Source: Pseudomonas maumuensis
GTDB lineage: Bacteria > Pseudomonadota > Gammaproteobacteria > Pseudomonadales > Pseudomonadaceae
Direction: 5' to 3'
Length of the DNA stretch: 64,000 nt
NCBI RefSeq assembly: GCF_019139675.1
Contig: NZ_CP077077.1
Location: 4,774,001-4,838,000 of the forward strand
Shown: positions 55,502-64,000 of the stretch, piece after piece
How the letters are laid out: the number at the start of each line of letters is the position of its first letter
How positions within the stretch are numbered: the first letter of the stretch is position 1
The notes under the pieces: generated by a model
Told to the model about the DNA's origin: nothing
The model's database searches: none
What the model saw: the letters and a program-made list of their open reading frames with translations, nothing else
Made by a program: the position numbers and the translations under genes

Positions 55502-55509
55502 GCTCTGCT

Positions 55510-55761
55510 TCAACTGTTTCTTTTCAGTCCTGTTTCCAGGTCATTGATCAGCGCCTTGGCCATGGCACTGAGCATCCGCGCCGCACTCCCTGCTTTCAGG
55601 TCCCCTTCCATTTCCGCCTCGGTGGTCAGGTGCAGGATGCAATCCTGCAATACCGACAGCTCATCGAATGCCCGGCTCAAGGGCACACCCGGCAGCACGC
55701 GATAACATTCCAGGAAGGTCTCGTCGCCAGCGGTGACGGGCATATCGGGCTGCTCGCTCAT
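55510..55761 (-). CDS. Small protein, second gene of module B (DUF3077-like)
   Basis: An 83-residue protein homologous to 14674-14925. The closest stretch is TTEAEMEGDLKAGSAARMLS and the LSVL..C block. Same length, same position, same four-base overlap with the gene before it. No localisation signal. Function unknown. Confidence 0.72.
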   Translation of the reverse strand: MSEQPDMPVTAGDETFLECYRVLPGVPLSRAFDELSVLQDCILHLTTEAEMEGDLKAGSAARMLSAMAKALINDLETGLKRNS

Positions 55762-55997
55762 GGCTGCACCTCCAGCGACCTGGCGTGAGCCATCAGGCAG
55801 CTCAGCAGCCGGCTGAGGATGGAAATGTTCTCCACCAGGATCTCGGGACGCTCATCCACGGGAAAGGCCATGTAGACATCGCAGGTGCGGGTCATCATGG
55901 TCATCAGGACTGCGGCATGCTCCCAGACTTCGGCGAGGGGCAGATGGTCGATGATGGAGATGTAGGGGATGGGTGGGTCAGGTACCAGCTTTTTCAT
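55758..55997 (-). CDS. Small protein, first gene of module B (MKKLVPDPP family)
   Basis: A 79-residue protein with N-terminal MKKLVPDPPIPYISIIDHL and helical C-terminus (ILSRLLSCLMAHARS). The first nine residues are identical to the module A partner; the middle has diverged. It lacks an obvious GAGGAG of the module A kind directly before the ATG, the sequence there being AT-rich, so translation may depend on the leader. Function unknown. Confidence 0.74.
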   Translation of the reverse strand: MKKLVPDPPIPYISIIDHLPLAEVWEHAAVLMTMMTRTCDVYMAFPVDERPEILVENISILSRLLSCLMAHARSLEVQP

Positions 55998-56316
55998 TTT
56001 GAATGGCTCATGTCGATTGAGGAAATCGCCACTTGAACCTTTCTCACGGGATTAGGTGGCAACCGTGCACGGGGTGAGAAACCGAGGACATGGAACCCGG
56101 CCAGACCAAAGGTCTGCCCGAACACGGCTGCCATTGAGTGGCCGAAAGACATATCGTCAGGTTCTCACACCCGGTCACCAAATTTGGCGACCCAACGACG
56201 TTAGCCCTGATGCATTTCCCGGCCTATCCAGCTCCTTCTGGCAGCCGCGTAGGATAGGTCGCAAGCACAGCGCGACTGAAGCACTTGGTTTCAGATTCGG
56301 AAATGTCGTACGCCGT
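55998..56316 (-). promoter_or_regulatory. Conserved structured leader of module B (candidate cis-regulatory RNA)
   Basis: Aligns with 15168-15494 over its length. Equivalent elements: long stem arms 56072-56091 and 56149-56170; inner hairpin CAGACC-AAA-GGTCTG (56102-56116); short stem around 56173-56192 (GGTCACCAAATTTGGCGACC); distal block 56202-56312. The 7-mer TTCTCAC at 56041-56047 and 56162-56168 flanks its complement GTGAGAA at 56074-56080, as in module A. Conserved GCCATTGA lies in the central loop. Confidence 0.6.
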
Positions 56317-56322
56317 ATGGAA

Positions 56323-56343
56323 GCCGGCTTGCCGGCGATGGGC
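56323..56343. repeat. Solitary REP
   Basis: A single GCCGGCTTGCCGGCGATGGG unit without inverted partner, between the module B leader and the GGDEF gene. Confidence 0.75.
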
Positions 56344-56472
56344 CGCAAAGCGGCGCCTGATACCCGAAATAAATCCCCCACTGAATCAATTCCGTCGGGC
56401 AAATCCGCTTTGATCTTGTCCGACAATCCCGCCTTGCCTAAAATACCGCCGCCGCTTTCCGGCCCACTCCCC

Positions 56473-58005
56473 ATGGATCCCGGGGCTTATGCAGTTGCGA
56501 GCATGACGTTGCCCACCCGATCACCACGATCCGCCCTGTACAAGTCGCACCCCGAGCTGGTCCTCAACCTGGGCAGCTGCCTTGCCGTGCTCGCCATCGT
56601 GGCCATCGTCAGCTACCTGCTGGCCCGCGAGCGCGACAGCGTCGAGCAATCAGCGATGCGCTCGTCGAGCAACATCGTGCAGCTGATCGAAAGCGACATC
56701 CTGCGCAACGTCGAACTCTACGATCAGTCGCTCAAGGGCCTGATCTGGGCCGTGCAACACCCCGAGCTGCTCAACGTGCCGACCAAACTGCGCCAGCAGA
56801 TCCTGTTCAACCAGGCCTTCTCCGCCCCGGTGCGCGGCGACATCCTCTGGCTCGATGCCAAGGGCGACGTGCTCGGCGACTCCACCAGCGCGGTGCCGCG
56901 CCAGGCCAACTTCGCCGACACCGTGGCCTTCCAGGCCCACCGCGACCGCCCGGGCCTGGGCCTGCTGATCAGCCCGCCGTTCAAGGCGCGGCTGGGCAAC
57001 CTGGACTGGTGCATCAGCTTCAGCCGGCGCATCTCCGGCGCCAACGGCGAGTTCCAGGGCCTGGCCGCCGGTGCTCTGCGCCTGTCCTATTTCAATGAAC
57101 TGTTCCAGCGCCTGGACATCGGCGTGGACAGCAGCATCAACCTGCTCAACACCGATGGCCAGCTGCTGGCGCGCCAGCCGACCCGGCCACAGGATCCACT
57201 GATCGGCACCAGCTTCAGCCAACGCCCCAACTTCAAGCGCATCCTCGGCGAGCGCAGCGGCAGTTTCACCGCCCGCTCGACGGTCTATGAAGGCCAACGC
57301 ATCTACACCTTCGCGCGGGTCGCCGACCTGCCGCTGATCGTCCTGGTGGCCCATTCGGCCGATGAAGTGTTCCAGTCATGGCGGCGCACCGCGATCGTGG
57401 TCAGCGTAGCCACCAGCGTGTTGTGCATCGCCATCCTGTGGCTGACCTTGCTGCTGGGCCGCGAACTGCGTCGGCGCCACGATGCCGAACTGGGTTTGGC
57501 CACCCTAGCCGCCACCGACAGCCTCACCGGCCTTGCCAACCGCCGCCGCCTGGATCAGGTACTGCGCCAGGAATGGGCGCGCGCCCAGCGCAACCGCAAG
57601 CCGCTGGCGGTGCTGATGGTGGATGTGGACCACTTCAAGGCGTTCAACCAGCGCCATGGCCATGCCGGCGGCGACCATGTGCTGCGCGAGGTGGCCACCA
57701 CCATCGAGCGGTGTATCCGCCGCCCCGCAGACTTGGCGGCGCGCTATGGTGGGGAGGAGTTCCAGGTAGTCCTGCCGGAAACCGAGCTGGCTGGCGCGCG
57801 TTTGCTGGCCGAGCGCATTCGCGCCAGTGTCGAGGCGATGCCGCCGTTCGGCGATGACGAGCGGTCGGTGACAGTCAGTGTGGGGATTGGTCTGCACACT
57901 CCAGGCAGCCATCAAGACCTGACGGCGCTGCTGGGTGATGCGGACGAGGCGTTGTACCGGGCCAAGGCCAATGGCCGGAATCGAGTGGAAGGGCCTGAGG
58001 GTTGA
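56473..58005 (+). CDS. Membrane-bound diguanylate cyclase (GGDEF)
   Basis: About 510 residues from the ATG at 56473 (or 500 from the ATG at 56503; neither has a good ribosome site). TM1 about 35-57, a periplasmic sensor domain (Cache/dCache-like, about 60-310) and TM2 about 318-340 precede a GGDEF domain with the active signature RYGGEEFQVVLPE, plus DSLTGLANRR and MVDVDHFKAFNQRHGH. It should make cyclic di-GMP. No EAL domain. The local ligand is unknown. No RxxD inhibitory site is evident before GGEEF. Confidence 0.9.
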   Translation: MDPGAYAVASMTLPTRSPRSALYKSHPELVLNLGSCLAVLAIVAIVSYLLARERDSVEQSAMRSSSNIVQLIESDILRNVELYDQSLKGLIWAVQHPELLNVPTKLRQQILFNQAFSAPVRGDILWLDAKGDVLGDSTSAVPRQANFADTVAFQAHRDRPGLGLLISPPFKARLGNLDWCISFSRRISGANGEFQGLAAGALRLSYFNELFQRLDIGVDSSINLLNTDGQLLARQPTRPQDPLIGTSFSQRPNFKRILGERSGSFTARSTVYEGQRIYTFARVADLPLIVLVAHSADEVFQSWRRTAIVVSVATSVLCIAILWLTLLLGRELRRRHDAELGLATLAATDSLTGLANRRRLDQVLRQEWARAQRNRKPLAVLMVDVDHFKAFNQRHGHAGGDHVLREVATTIERCIRRPADLAARYGGEEFQVVLPETELAGARLLAERIRASVEAMPPFGDDERSVTVSVGIGLHTPGSHQDLTALLGDADEALYRAKANGRNRVEGPEG

Positions 58006-58010
58006 GTCAT

Positions 58011-58144
58011 GGGGCCGTTACACGGCCCTTTCGCCGCGGTTCGTCGCCACGACAAGCCGGCTCCCACAGGGTTCGCTCCAGCTTCCAGCCATGCGCGATC
58101 CTGTGGGAGCCGGCTTGCCGGCGAAAGGGCCGCTCAGCGGCCCC
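58011..58144. repeat. REP pair with interrupted left copy
   Basis: The right REP (58100-58127) is normal. The left REP is broken between CGCCG (58032-58036) and CAAGCC by a 16-base insert CGGTTCGTCGCCACGA. Outer arms GGGGCCG/CGGCCCC extend the palindrome. Confidence 0.85.
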
Positions 58145-58151
58145 TTGCTAC

Positions 58152-58628
58152 TTACGACCGAGCGCGGGCTGCGTTACGCAGAGCCTTCACCTGGTCATGA
58201 TTGCGCTGCACGCCCTGCAGCTGTTTCTCCACCAAGGCATACGAAGTGTCATTGGCCGAGCGCCCCAGTTTGACCAGCTTCTCGCGGGCTTCCTTGTAGG
58301 CCTTCAGCGCATGGTCTTCACCACGCTCCACTTCATTGAGCACCGCTTCTTCATCCTTGCCGGTTACCATCGACTTGAGGTTGACCCAGCCACGGTGCAG
58401 GTCGCCACTGATGCTGGTGCTGGTTTCCGGATCGCCGCCCAGTCGGCGCACTTCACTTTGCAGCTCGGCTGCGGCGCTGGCGCACTCGCTGGCGCGCTGC
58501 ACGAAGAACGCTTTCAGTTCAGGGTTCTTCACATCCTCGGCAGAGGTCTTGAAGCCTTTCTCACCATCCTTGCTGTACTCGATAAGGTCGTTGAGTACGT
58601 CGATCGTGTCTTTGTTGGGATTACTCAT
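58152..58628 (-). CDS. PA2169-family four-helix-bundle protein (DUF2383)
   Basis: A 158-residue protein with MSNPNKDTIDVLNDLIEYSKDG at the N-terminus, and helices ELKAFFVQRASECASAAAELQSE and DHALKAYKEAREKLVK, typical of the DUF2383 ferritin-like family of stress- or stationary-phase pseudomonad proteins. A biochemical function is not established. Monocistronic. Confidence 0.88.
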   Translation of the reverse strand: MSNPNKDTIDVLNDLIEYSKDGEKGFKTSAEDVKNPELKAFFVQRASECASAAAELQSEVRRLGGDPETSTSISGDLHRGWVNLKSMVTGKDEEAVLNEVERGEDHALKAYKEAREKLVKLGRSANDTSYALVEKQLQGVQRNHDQVKALRNAARARS

Positions 58629-58832
58629 GGCAACAAACTCCTTGGCAGGTGATAGTCACCTTGATCGGAGCAGGCTTCGTGCCAGGCCTAGTAAATAAAA
58701 ATAATTCATGTAAATCAGTAACTTGAGGATTTCATAAACATGCCGTTCAACGGCGTTCTGCATGATCGCCGCTTGGGTCGTCGTGCAGTTTGCAGTAAGG
58801 TCGCGCTTCAACCGCCACAGGCCACCGCCCCG

Positions 58833-59057
58833 ATGAAACCCGAAACCCTGCAACTGCTGGTCACCCGCACCATGCCTTTTGGCAAGTACCAGGGGCGGAT
58901 CATCGCCGACCTGCCCGGGGACTACCTGGCATGGTTTGCCCGTAAAGGTTTCCCGCCCGGGGAGCTGGGCGGGTTGCTGGCGCTGATGCACGAGATCGAC
59001 CACAACGGCCTGGGCGACCTGCTGGTGCCGCTGCGGGCAAAGATGCCACGCCGCTGA
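58833..59057 (+). CDS. DUF3820-family small protein
   Basis: A 74-residue protein with MPFGKYQGRIIADLPGDYLAWFARKGFPPG, the DUF3820 core (putative quorum-sensing-regulated or nucleic-acid-related small protein; function unproven). The ATG at 58833 is chosen because the family starts there; an upstream start at 58740 would add an unrelated Arg-rich stretch. Divergent from the DUF2383 gene. Confidence 0.82.
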   Translation: MKPETLQLLVTRTMPFGKYQGRIIADLPGDYLAWFARKGFPPGELGGLLALMHEIDHNGLGDLLVPLRAKMPRR

Positions 59058-59124
59058 ACGATCAAGAGCCCACGCCACCTGCCGAAACAATTAACATCGT
59101 TAACTCAAGGACGAACCACCGCTC

Positions 59125-59901
59125 ATGCAAGCTCGCCAATCCGCCTCCTCGGCTTTCGTCATCTCGCTGCTCGTCGCCGGGTGGGGGCTTTACTACGTGG
59201 GCCGGCTGCGTTGGGCATTGATACTGCTGGGCCTGATCCTCACCGACTTTTTGCTGATCGGCCTGTTCGCCACGCCCAGGGCATTGATCGTCGGCCTGGG
59301 AGTCGCTCTGGCGCTGAAGTTCGGCTCGGCGTGCCTGGCCGCAGGCCTTGTGTGGCGCGGCCGCGCTGGGGCTGAACCCGCCGGCGCACGCCTGGTTGCC
59401 TACGCTGCGGCGGTGATAGGCGTGGCCGCCCTGCTGCTGGTGCTACGCGGGCCACTGTTCGGTTACCAACTCAGCCAGATCCCTTCGGGTTCGATGGAGC
59501 CGACGCTGCAGATCGGCGATCACATCATCAGCGACACGCGCTTGAGCGCAGCGCCCAAGGTGGGGGATATCGTGCTGTACCGCTATCGCAATGGCGAGGC
59601 ATTCAAGCGTGTGGCGGGGGTTGCCGGCGACCGGCTGGAGATCGTCAATGGCGAATTGATCGTCAATGGGCGCAACCTGGGGCTGTTCCATGCAGCGCCC
59701 GAGCATGTACGCCGTCCTGAGTCGCTGAGCCTGGCGCCGACGGTGATCGAGCCCGGGCACATCTACCTGCTGGGTGACCGCCGCGACAACAGCAACGACA
59801 GTCGCTATGACGGCCAGGTAGCGGTAGCAGACGTGACGGCAAAAATCACCGGGATCTGGTACTCGAAGAACCGCCAGCGTATCGGCACCACCTTCGAGTA
59901 A
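59125..59901 (+). CDS. lepB: Signal peptidase I (accessory LepB-type)
   Basis: A 258-residue S26 peptidase. Four membrane segments in the first 110 residues; catalytic Ser in PSGSMEPTL and the general-base Lys in AFKRVAGVAGDRLE; box E GDRRDNSNDSR near the C-terminus. It is not next to lepA or rnc, where the housekeeping enzyme usually sits, so it is likely an additional peptidase. The extended multi-spanning N-terminus differs from the two-helix E. coli enzyme. Confidence 0.9.
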   Translation: MQARQSASSAFVISLLVAGWGLYYVGRLRWALILLGLILTDFLLIGLFATPRALIVGLGVALALKFGSACLAAGLVWRGRAGAEPAGARLVAYAAAVIGVAALLLVLRGPLFGYQLSQIPSGSMEPTLQIGDHIISDTRLSAAPKVGDIVLYRYRNGEAFKRVAGVAGDRLEIVNGELIVNGRNLGLFHAAPEHVRRPESLSLAPTVIEPGHIYLLGDRRDNSNDSRYDGQVAVADVTAKITGIWYSKNRQRIGTTFE

Positions 59902-59922
59902 CCATCGCGGGGCCCTGCCGGA

Positions 59923-61638
59923 TTAGCCCTTGGCCGGCGCCACGACCATCTCCACCTGCTCGCTCTTCTTGATCAGCGCGTACACCACCGCCGTCAGCAG
60001 GCTGCCGGCGACGATGGCCAGCAGGTACAACAGCGCATGGTTGATCGCGTTGGGGATCAACAGCACGAACAGCCCGCCATGGGGCGCCATCAGCTTGCAG
60101 CCGAAATACATCGACAAGGCCCCGGTCAGCGCGCCCCCGGCGATGCTCGCCGGAATCACCCGCAGCGGGTCCTTGGCGGCGAACGGGATCGCGCCCTCGG
60201 AGATGAAGCACAGGCCCAGCGCCAGCGCCGCCTTGCCGGCCTCGCGTTCGCTCTGGGCGAACTTGCGCCGGGCCAGGAAGGTGGCGATGCCCAGGCCGAT
60301 CGGCGGCACCATGCCGGCGGCCATGGTCGCGGCCATCGGCGCGTAGCTCGACGAGGCCAGCAGCCCCACCGAGAAGGCATAGGCGGCCTTGTTGATCGGC
60401 CCGCCGAGGTCGACGCACATCATGCCGCCGAGCAGCAGCCCGAGCAGGATGGCGTTGGTGGTGCCCATGCTGTCGAGGAAATGGGTCAGTCCCTCGAGCA
60501 TGGCCGCCACGGGCTGGCCGACCACGTAGATCATCACCAGGCCGGTGAACAGGCTGGCCAGCAGCGGGATGATGAGGATCGGCTTGAGCGCGTCGAGGCT
60601 GCTGGGCAGGCGTACCCAGCGGGCGATGGCCTTGGCGCTGTAGCCGGCCAGGAAACCGGCGACGATACCGCCGATGAAGCCGGCCCCAAGCGTGCTCGCC
60701 AACAGGCCGCCGATCATCCCGGGCGCCAGGCCCGGGCGGTCGGCAATGGACCAGGCGATATAGCCGGCAAGCAGCGGCACCATCAACTTGAACGCCGCCT
60801 CGCCGCCGATCTGCATCAAGGCGGCGGGCAGCGTGCCGGGTTCCTTGTAGGCCTCGATGCCGAACACGAACGACAAGGCGATCAGCAAACCGCCGGCCAC
60901 CACCATCGGCAGCATGAACGACACCCCGGTCAGCAGGTGCTTGTAGACGCCGGTCTTCTCGGCCGGCGGCACTGCGCCGGTCGTCCCCGTCGCCTCCACC
61001 TTGCCCTCGGCCAAGGCCTTGTCCAGCGTAACGCGGGCCTGCTTGAGGGCGATGCCGGTGCCGCAGCGGTAGATGCGCTTGCCGGCGAAGCGCGCAGCCG
61101 GTACTTCGATATCAGCGGCCAGCAACACCACATCGGCTGCGGCGATAGCCTCGGCCGGCAGCGGATTGCGCGCGCCGACCGAGCCCTGGGTTTCCACGGT
61201 GAGCTGGTAGCCCATGGCCTGCGCCGCTTGTTGCAGGGCTTCGGCGGCCATGAAGGTGTGGGCCACGCCGGTCGGACAGGCGGTTACCGCGACAATCTTC
61301 GGCGCACCCTGCACCGGGGTTTGCGCCACTTGCACCTGGGCGCCAGCAGCGGCCTCGTCGAGGAAGCCTTCACGGTCGGCCAGCGCCTGGGCCGGCGTGC
61401 TCTGGTACAGGCGCTTGCCGGCAAAGCGCGCCAGGTCCACCGGCCCGGTGCTGACCACCAGCACCCAGTCGGCCTCGGCGATCTGCGTTGGCGTCAGGCG
61501 CAGCTCCGGGTGTTCGGCGTCATGCACCTCGACGCAGGTTTTCCAGCCCCGACGCTGGGCAGCGGCGGCCAACAAGCGGGCGCTGAGCACGCTGGACACC
61601 TGGCCGTTGGGGCAGGCGGTGACAATGGCAATGTTCAT
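59923..61638 (-). CDS. fruA: PTS fructose transporter EIIB'BC (FruA)
   Basis: A 571-residue protein: duplicated EIIB-type domain at the N-terminus (Cys9 in TACPNG) and a second EIIB with the phosphorylated Cys121 in TACPTGVAHTF, then the EIIC membrane channel with about eight helices. It imports and phosphorylates fructose to fructose 1-phosphate. Coupled to fruK by TGATG. Phosphate comes from FruB. Confidence 0.94.
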   Translation of the reverse strand: MNIAIVTACPNGQVSSVLSARLLAAAAQRRGWKTCVEVHDAEHPELRLTPTQIAEADWVLVVSTGPVDLARFAGKRLYQSTPAQALADREGFLDEAAAGAQVQVAQTPVQGAPKIVAVTACPTGVAHTFMAAEALQQAAQAMGYQLTVETQGSVGARNPLPAEAIAAADVVLLAADIEVPAARFAGKRIYRCGTGIALKQARVTLDKALAEGKVEATGTTGAVPPAEKTGVYKHLLTGVSFMLPMVVAGGLLIALSFVFGIEAYKEPGTLPAALMQIGGEAAFKLMVPLLAGYIAWSIADRPGLAPGMIGGLLASTLGAGFIGGIVAGFLAGYSAKAIARWVRLPSSLDALKPILIIPLLASLFTGLVMIYVVGQPVAAMLEGLTHFLDSMGTTNAILLGLLLGGMMCVDLGGPINKAAYAFSVGLLASSSYAPMAATMAAGMVPPIGLGIATFLARRKFAQSEREAGKAALALGLCFISEGAIPFAAKDPLRVIPASIAGGALTGALSMYFGCKLMAPHGGLFVLLIPNAINHALLYLLAIVAGSLLTAVVYALIKKSEQVEMVVAPAKG

Positions 61639-62585
61639 CAGCAGCCCTCTTCTTGTTGTTCTGTAAGGCGCACGGCGGCTTCCAGGCGCTCCAGTTGCTC
61701 ACGGTCGTGAATGCCGAAGCCGACCTGGGTGACTGCCTGGGCGGCGATGGCGGTGGCGCGGCGCAAGGTAGCGGCGGGCGCTTCGGCCTGGAGCAGGCCA
61801 TGGACCATGCCGGCAACCAGCGAATCACCGGCGCCGACGGTACTGGCGATGCGCACTTTCGACGGTTGCGCATGCAGCGCCAGGCCAGCGGCGAACCAGT
61901 TCACGCCCTGCTCGCCCTGGGACACCACCACATGCTCGACTCCAGTGGCGAGCAGCCGCCGTGCGGCCGCGCGTTGCTCGTCCGCGGCCTGCACCGGCAG
62001 CCCGAGGACTTCACCCAGCTCCTCGGTGTTGGGCTTGACCAGCCAGGGTGCGGCCTGCAGGCCTGCGCGCAAGGCTTCGCCGCTGCTGTCCAGGGCCACC
62101 TTCAGGCCCTGCGCCTTGAGCATCAGCAGCAGCTCGCGCAACCACTCGGGGCTGATCCCCCGTGGCAGGCTGCCGGCCACCACCACGGCGTCATGCCCCG
62201 GGGCCACGTGGGCCAGACGTTGCAGCAAGGCGTCGCGGGCGGCCTCGTCGACCTGCGGCCCTGGCCCGTTGATATCGGTGACCTGGCCATCGGCCTCGAC
62301 CAGCTTGATGTTGCTGCGGGTCTCGCCCGGCACGCGGACGAAGCAATCGGCGAACCCGCGCCAGGCAATCAGCGCCTCGAACGGCGCCAGGTTGTCCTGC
62401 CCCAGGAAACCGCCGACGGTGACGCTGTGGCCCAGGTCGGCCAGCACCTGGGCGACGTTCAGCCCCTTGCCGGCGGCATGGCTGTGCTGGGCCTCGCTGC
62501 GGTTGACCGCGCCGGCTCGCAGGCGGTCGAGGCTGATGGTGATATCCAGCGCCGGGTTGAGGGTGAGGGTGAGGATCTTGGCCAT
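61638..62585 (-). CDS. fruK: 1-phosphofructokinase FruK
   Basis: A 315-residue PfkB-family kinase: N-terminal TLTLNPALDITISLDRLRAG, substrate site AAGKGLNVAQVLADLG, and the C-terminal anion-hole/catalytic TVGAGDSLVAGM (Asp). It phosphorylates fructose 1-phosphate to the 1,6-bisphosphate. The ATG at 62585 is preferred over the preceding TTG. It shares one base with the fruB stop. Confidence 0.94.
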   Translation of the reverse strand: MAKILTLTLNPALDITISLDRLRAGAVNRSEAQHSHAAGKGLNVAQVLADLGHSVTVGGFLGQDNLAPFEALIAWRGFADCFVRVPGETRSNIKLVEADGQVTDINGPGPQVDEAARDALLQRLAHVAPGHDAVVVAGSLPRGISPEWLRELLLMLKAQGLKVALDSSGEALRAGLQAAPWLVKPNTEELGEVLGLPVQAADEQRAAARRLLATGVEHVVVSQGEQGVNWFAAGLALHAQPSKVRIASTVGAGDSLVAGMVHGLLQAEAPAATLRRATAIAAQAVTQVGFGIHDREQLERLEAAVRLTEQQEEGC

Positions 62586-64000
62586 CAATAACGCTCCACC
62601 AGCGCCCGGACTGCCTCGGCGCTGTCTTGTTGCAGGGCCTCGCGCGCCAGGGCGCGGGCCGTCGAAAGATCGGCCTGGCGCACCAGGGCCTTGACTTCAG
62701 GAATGCTGCGGGCGGCGACGCTCAGTTCGTCCACCTCCAGGCCCAGCAGCACGGCGACCGCCTGCGGGTCGGCCGCCAGCTCGCCGCACACGCCCACCCA
62801 CTTGCCCTGGGCATGGGCGGCGCGCACGGTCATGTCGATCAGGTTCAGCACTGCCGGGTGCAGGCCGTCGGCCTGGGCCGACAGGCTCGGGTGACCGCGG
62901 TCGATGGCCAGGGTGTACTGGGTCAGGTCGTTGGTGCCGATGCTGAAGAAGTCCACTTCACGGGCCAGCTGCGGTGCCAGCAAGGCGGCCGACGGCACTT
63001 CGACCATGATGCCTACCTGCAAGTCGGCCACCGGGATCTCCTGACGCAGGCGCTCGACCATGGCCTTGGCGGCGCGCCACTCATGGAGCTGACCGACCAT
63101 GGGGAACATGATGCGCAGCGGGCGGTTGTCCGCGGCACGCAGCAAGGCGCGCAGTTGGTCTTCCATCACCTGCGGGCGTTGCAGGGTCAGGCGCACGCCG
63201 CGCACGCCGAGGAAGGGGTTTTCCTCAGCCGCAATCGGCCAGTACGGCAAGGGCTTGTCGCCCCCGACGTCGAGGGTGCGCACCACCAGTGGCCGTCCGT
63301 CCAGGCCATCGAGCACCCGGCGGTACTCGGCTTCCTGGGTCGCCACATCGGGCAGTTGCGGGTGGGCCATGAAGATCAGTTCGGTGCGTAACAGGCCGAT
63401 GCCTTCGGCGCCTTGCTCCACCACCTTGTCGATGCCGTTGCTCTGGCCGATGTTGGCGAACACTTCGACGGCATGGCCGTCGCGCGTCCGCGCGGGCTCA
63501 TGGCGGTTGGCCCAGGCGATCTGCAGCCGGCGCTCGCGGGCGTCACGCTCTGCCAGGGCTCGTTGCAACTCGACCTCGGCTGGCGCAACCACGACCCGCC
63601 CGCGCTGACCATCGAGCAGCAGCGGCGTGCCGGTCTCCAACAACAGCACGGCCGCCCCGGCCCCGACCACCGACGGGATGCCCAGGGCGCGGGCAACGAT
63701 GGCGCTGTGTGCGGTGGCGCCGCCCTGGGCGGTGACGATACCGGCGACCCGTGCCGGGTCCAGGCGCGCCACGTCCGAAGGGCCGACTTCGGCCATCACC
63801 AGCACATAGGGCTGCTCGGGCTCGGCGCTGTCCTTGACGCCGCACAGTTGCGCCAGCACCCGCCGACCGATGTCGCGCAAATCGGCGGCCCGCTCGGCCA
63901 GCAACGCATCGTGCAGTGCTTCCTGCTGACGGGCGGCGGCTTCGATCACCGCCATCCACGCAGCGGCGGCGCTTTCGCCCTGGGCCAGGCGCAGCTCGAC
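62585..64000 (-). CDS. fruB: PTS multiphosphoryl transfer protein FruB (C-terminal part; start beyond window)
   Basis: The visible 471 residues are the EI half of FruB: the phosphorylated His is in GGATAHSAIVARALG, followed by the PEP-binding domain with FMAHPQLPD, GGDKPLPYWP, MFPMVGQ and FFSIGTNDLTQY, ending VRALVERY. The frame stays open to the window edge, so the HPr and EIIA domains lie beyond. It feeds phosphate to FruA. First gene of fruBKA. Confidence 0.93.
   Translation of the reverse strand, partial: VELRLAQGESAAAAWMAVIEAAARQQEALHDALLAERAADLRDIGRRVLAQLCGVKDSAEPEQPYVLVMAEVGPSDVARLDPARVAGIVTAQGGATAHSAIVARALGIPSVVGAGAAVLLLETGTPLLLDGQRGRVVVAPAEVELQRALAERDARERRLQIAWANRHEPARTRDGHAVEVFANIGQSNGIDKVVEQGAEGIGLLRTELIFMAHPQLPDVATQEAEYRRVLDGLDGRPLVVRTLDVGGDKPLPYWPIAAEENPFLGVRGVRLTLQRPQVMEDQLRALLRAADNRPLRIMFPMVGQLHEWRAAKAMVERLRQEIPVADLQVGIMVEVPSAALLAPQLAREVDFFSIGTNDLTQYTLAIDRGHPSLSAQADGLHPAVLNLIDMTVRAAHAQGKWVGVCGELAADPQAVAVLLGLEVDELSVAARSIPEVKALVRQADLSTARALAREALQQDSAEAVRALVERY

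Overview
The window is chromosomal DNA from a Pseudomonas of the P. putida group. The grounds are high GC, dense gene packing, a cyoABCDE cytochrome bo3 operon next to alaC, a selD-mnmH pair, a fruBKA operon, an OprD-type porin, and about ten copies of the GCCGGCAAGCCGGCTCCCAC-type REP palindrome typical of this group. Species identity is inference. I saw no tRNA, rRNA, CRISPR array, prophage or insertion sequence.

Layout. 1-5.0 kb: end of a carboxylesterase, RNA helicase rhlB, moaCDE (molybdopterin synthesis, minus strand) and a PIN-PhoH ATPase. 5.3-10.8 kb: a four-gene phosphonate-type ABC importer divergent from selD-mnmH, which suggests a selenium supply and use locus. 10.8-14.5 kb: an LprI-like periplasmic protein, a LysR regulator divergent from a small DMT-type membrane protein, two tandem paralogous membrane proteins and a GNAT acetyltransferase. 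14.7-15.5 kb: a two-gene small-protein module with a long structured leader. 15.9-31.2 kb: one giant autotransporter gene of 5094 codons. 31.5-39.6 kb: a cysteine-cluster protein, alaC, cyoEDCBA and dsbB. 40.1-46.9 kb: flavohaemoglobin hmp divergent from its NorR/FhpR-type activator, cheV, a secreted protein overlapping a cysteine-cluster protein, and an Aer-type aerotaxis receptor. 47.1-53.5 kb: an RND efflux pair followed by a two-component system. 53.7-59.9 kb: a small exported protein, an OprD-family porin, a second copy of the small-protein module and its leader, a GGDEF cyclase, a DUF2383 protein, a DUF3820 protein and a signal peptidase I. 59.9-64 kb: fruBKA (minus strand; fruB runs off the window).

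Physiology. Several loci deal with respiration and oxygen or nitrogen-oxide stress (cyo, dsbB, hmp/norR, Aer, moa). Others concern the cell envelope (giant autotransporter, RND pump, OprD porin, accessory signal peptidase).

The best candidate for something undescribed is the duplicated small-protein module (14.67-15.49 kb and 55.51-56.31 kb). Both copies have two tiny genes with ATGA overlap and about 320 bases of conserved upstream DNA. That leader keeps several helices while their sequences drift. It also carries three copies of one 7-mer (two in one sense, one complementary, in the middle), so two alternative stems could compete. This looks like a structured leader RNA and possibly a switch.
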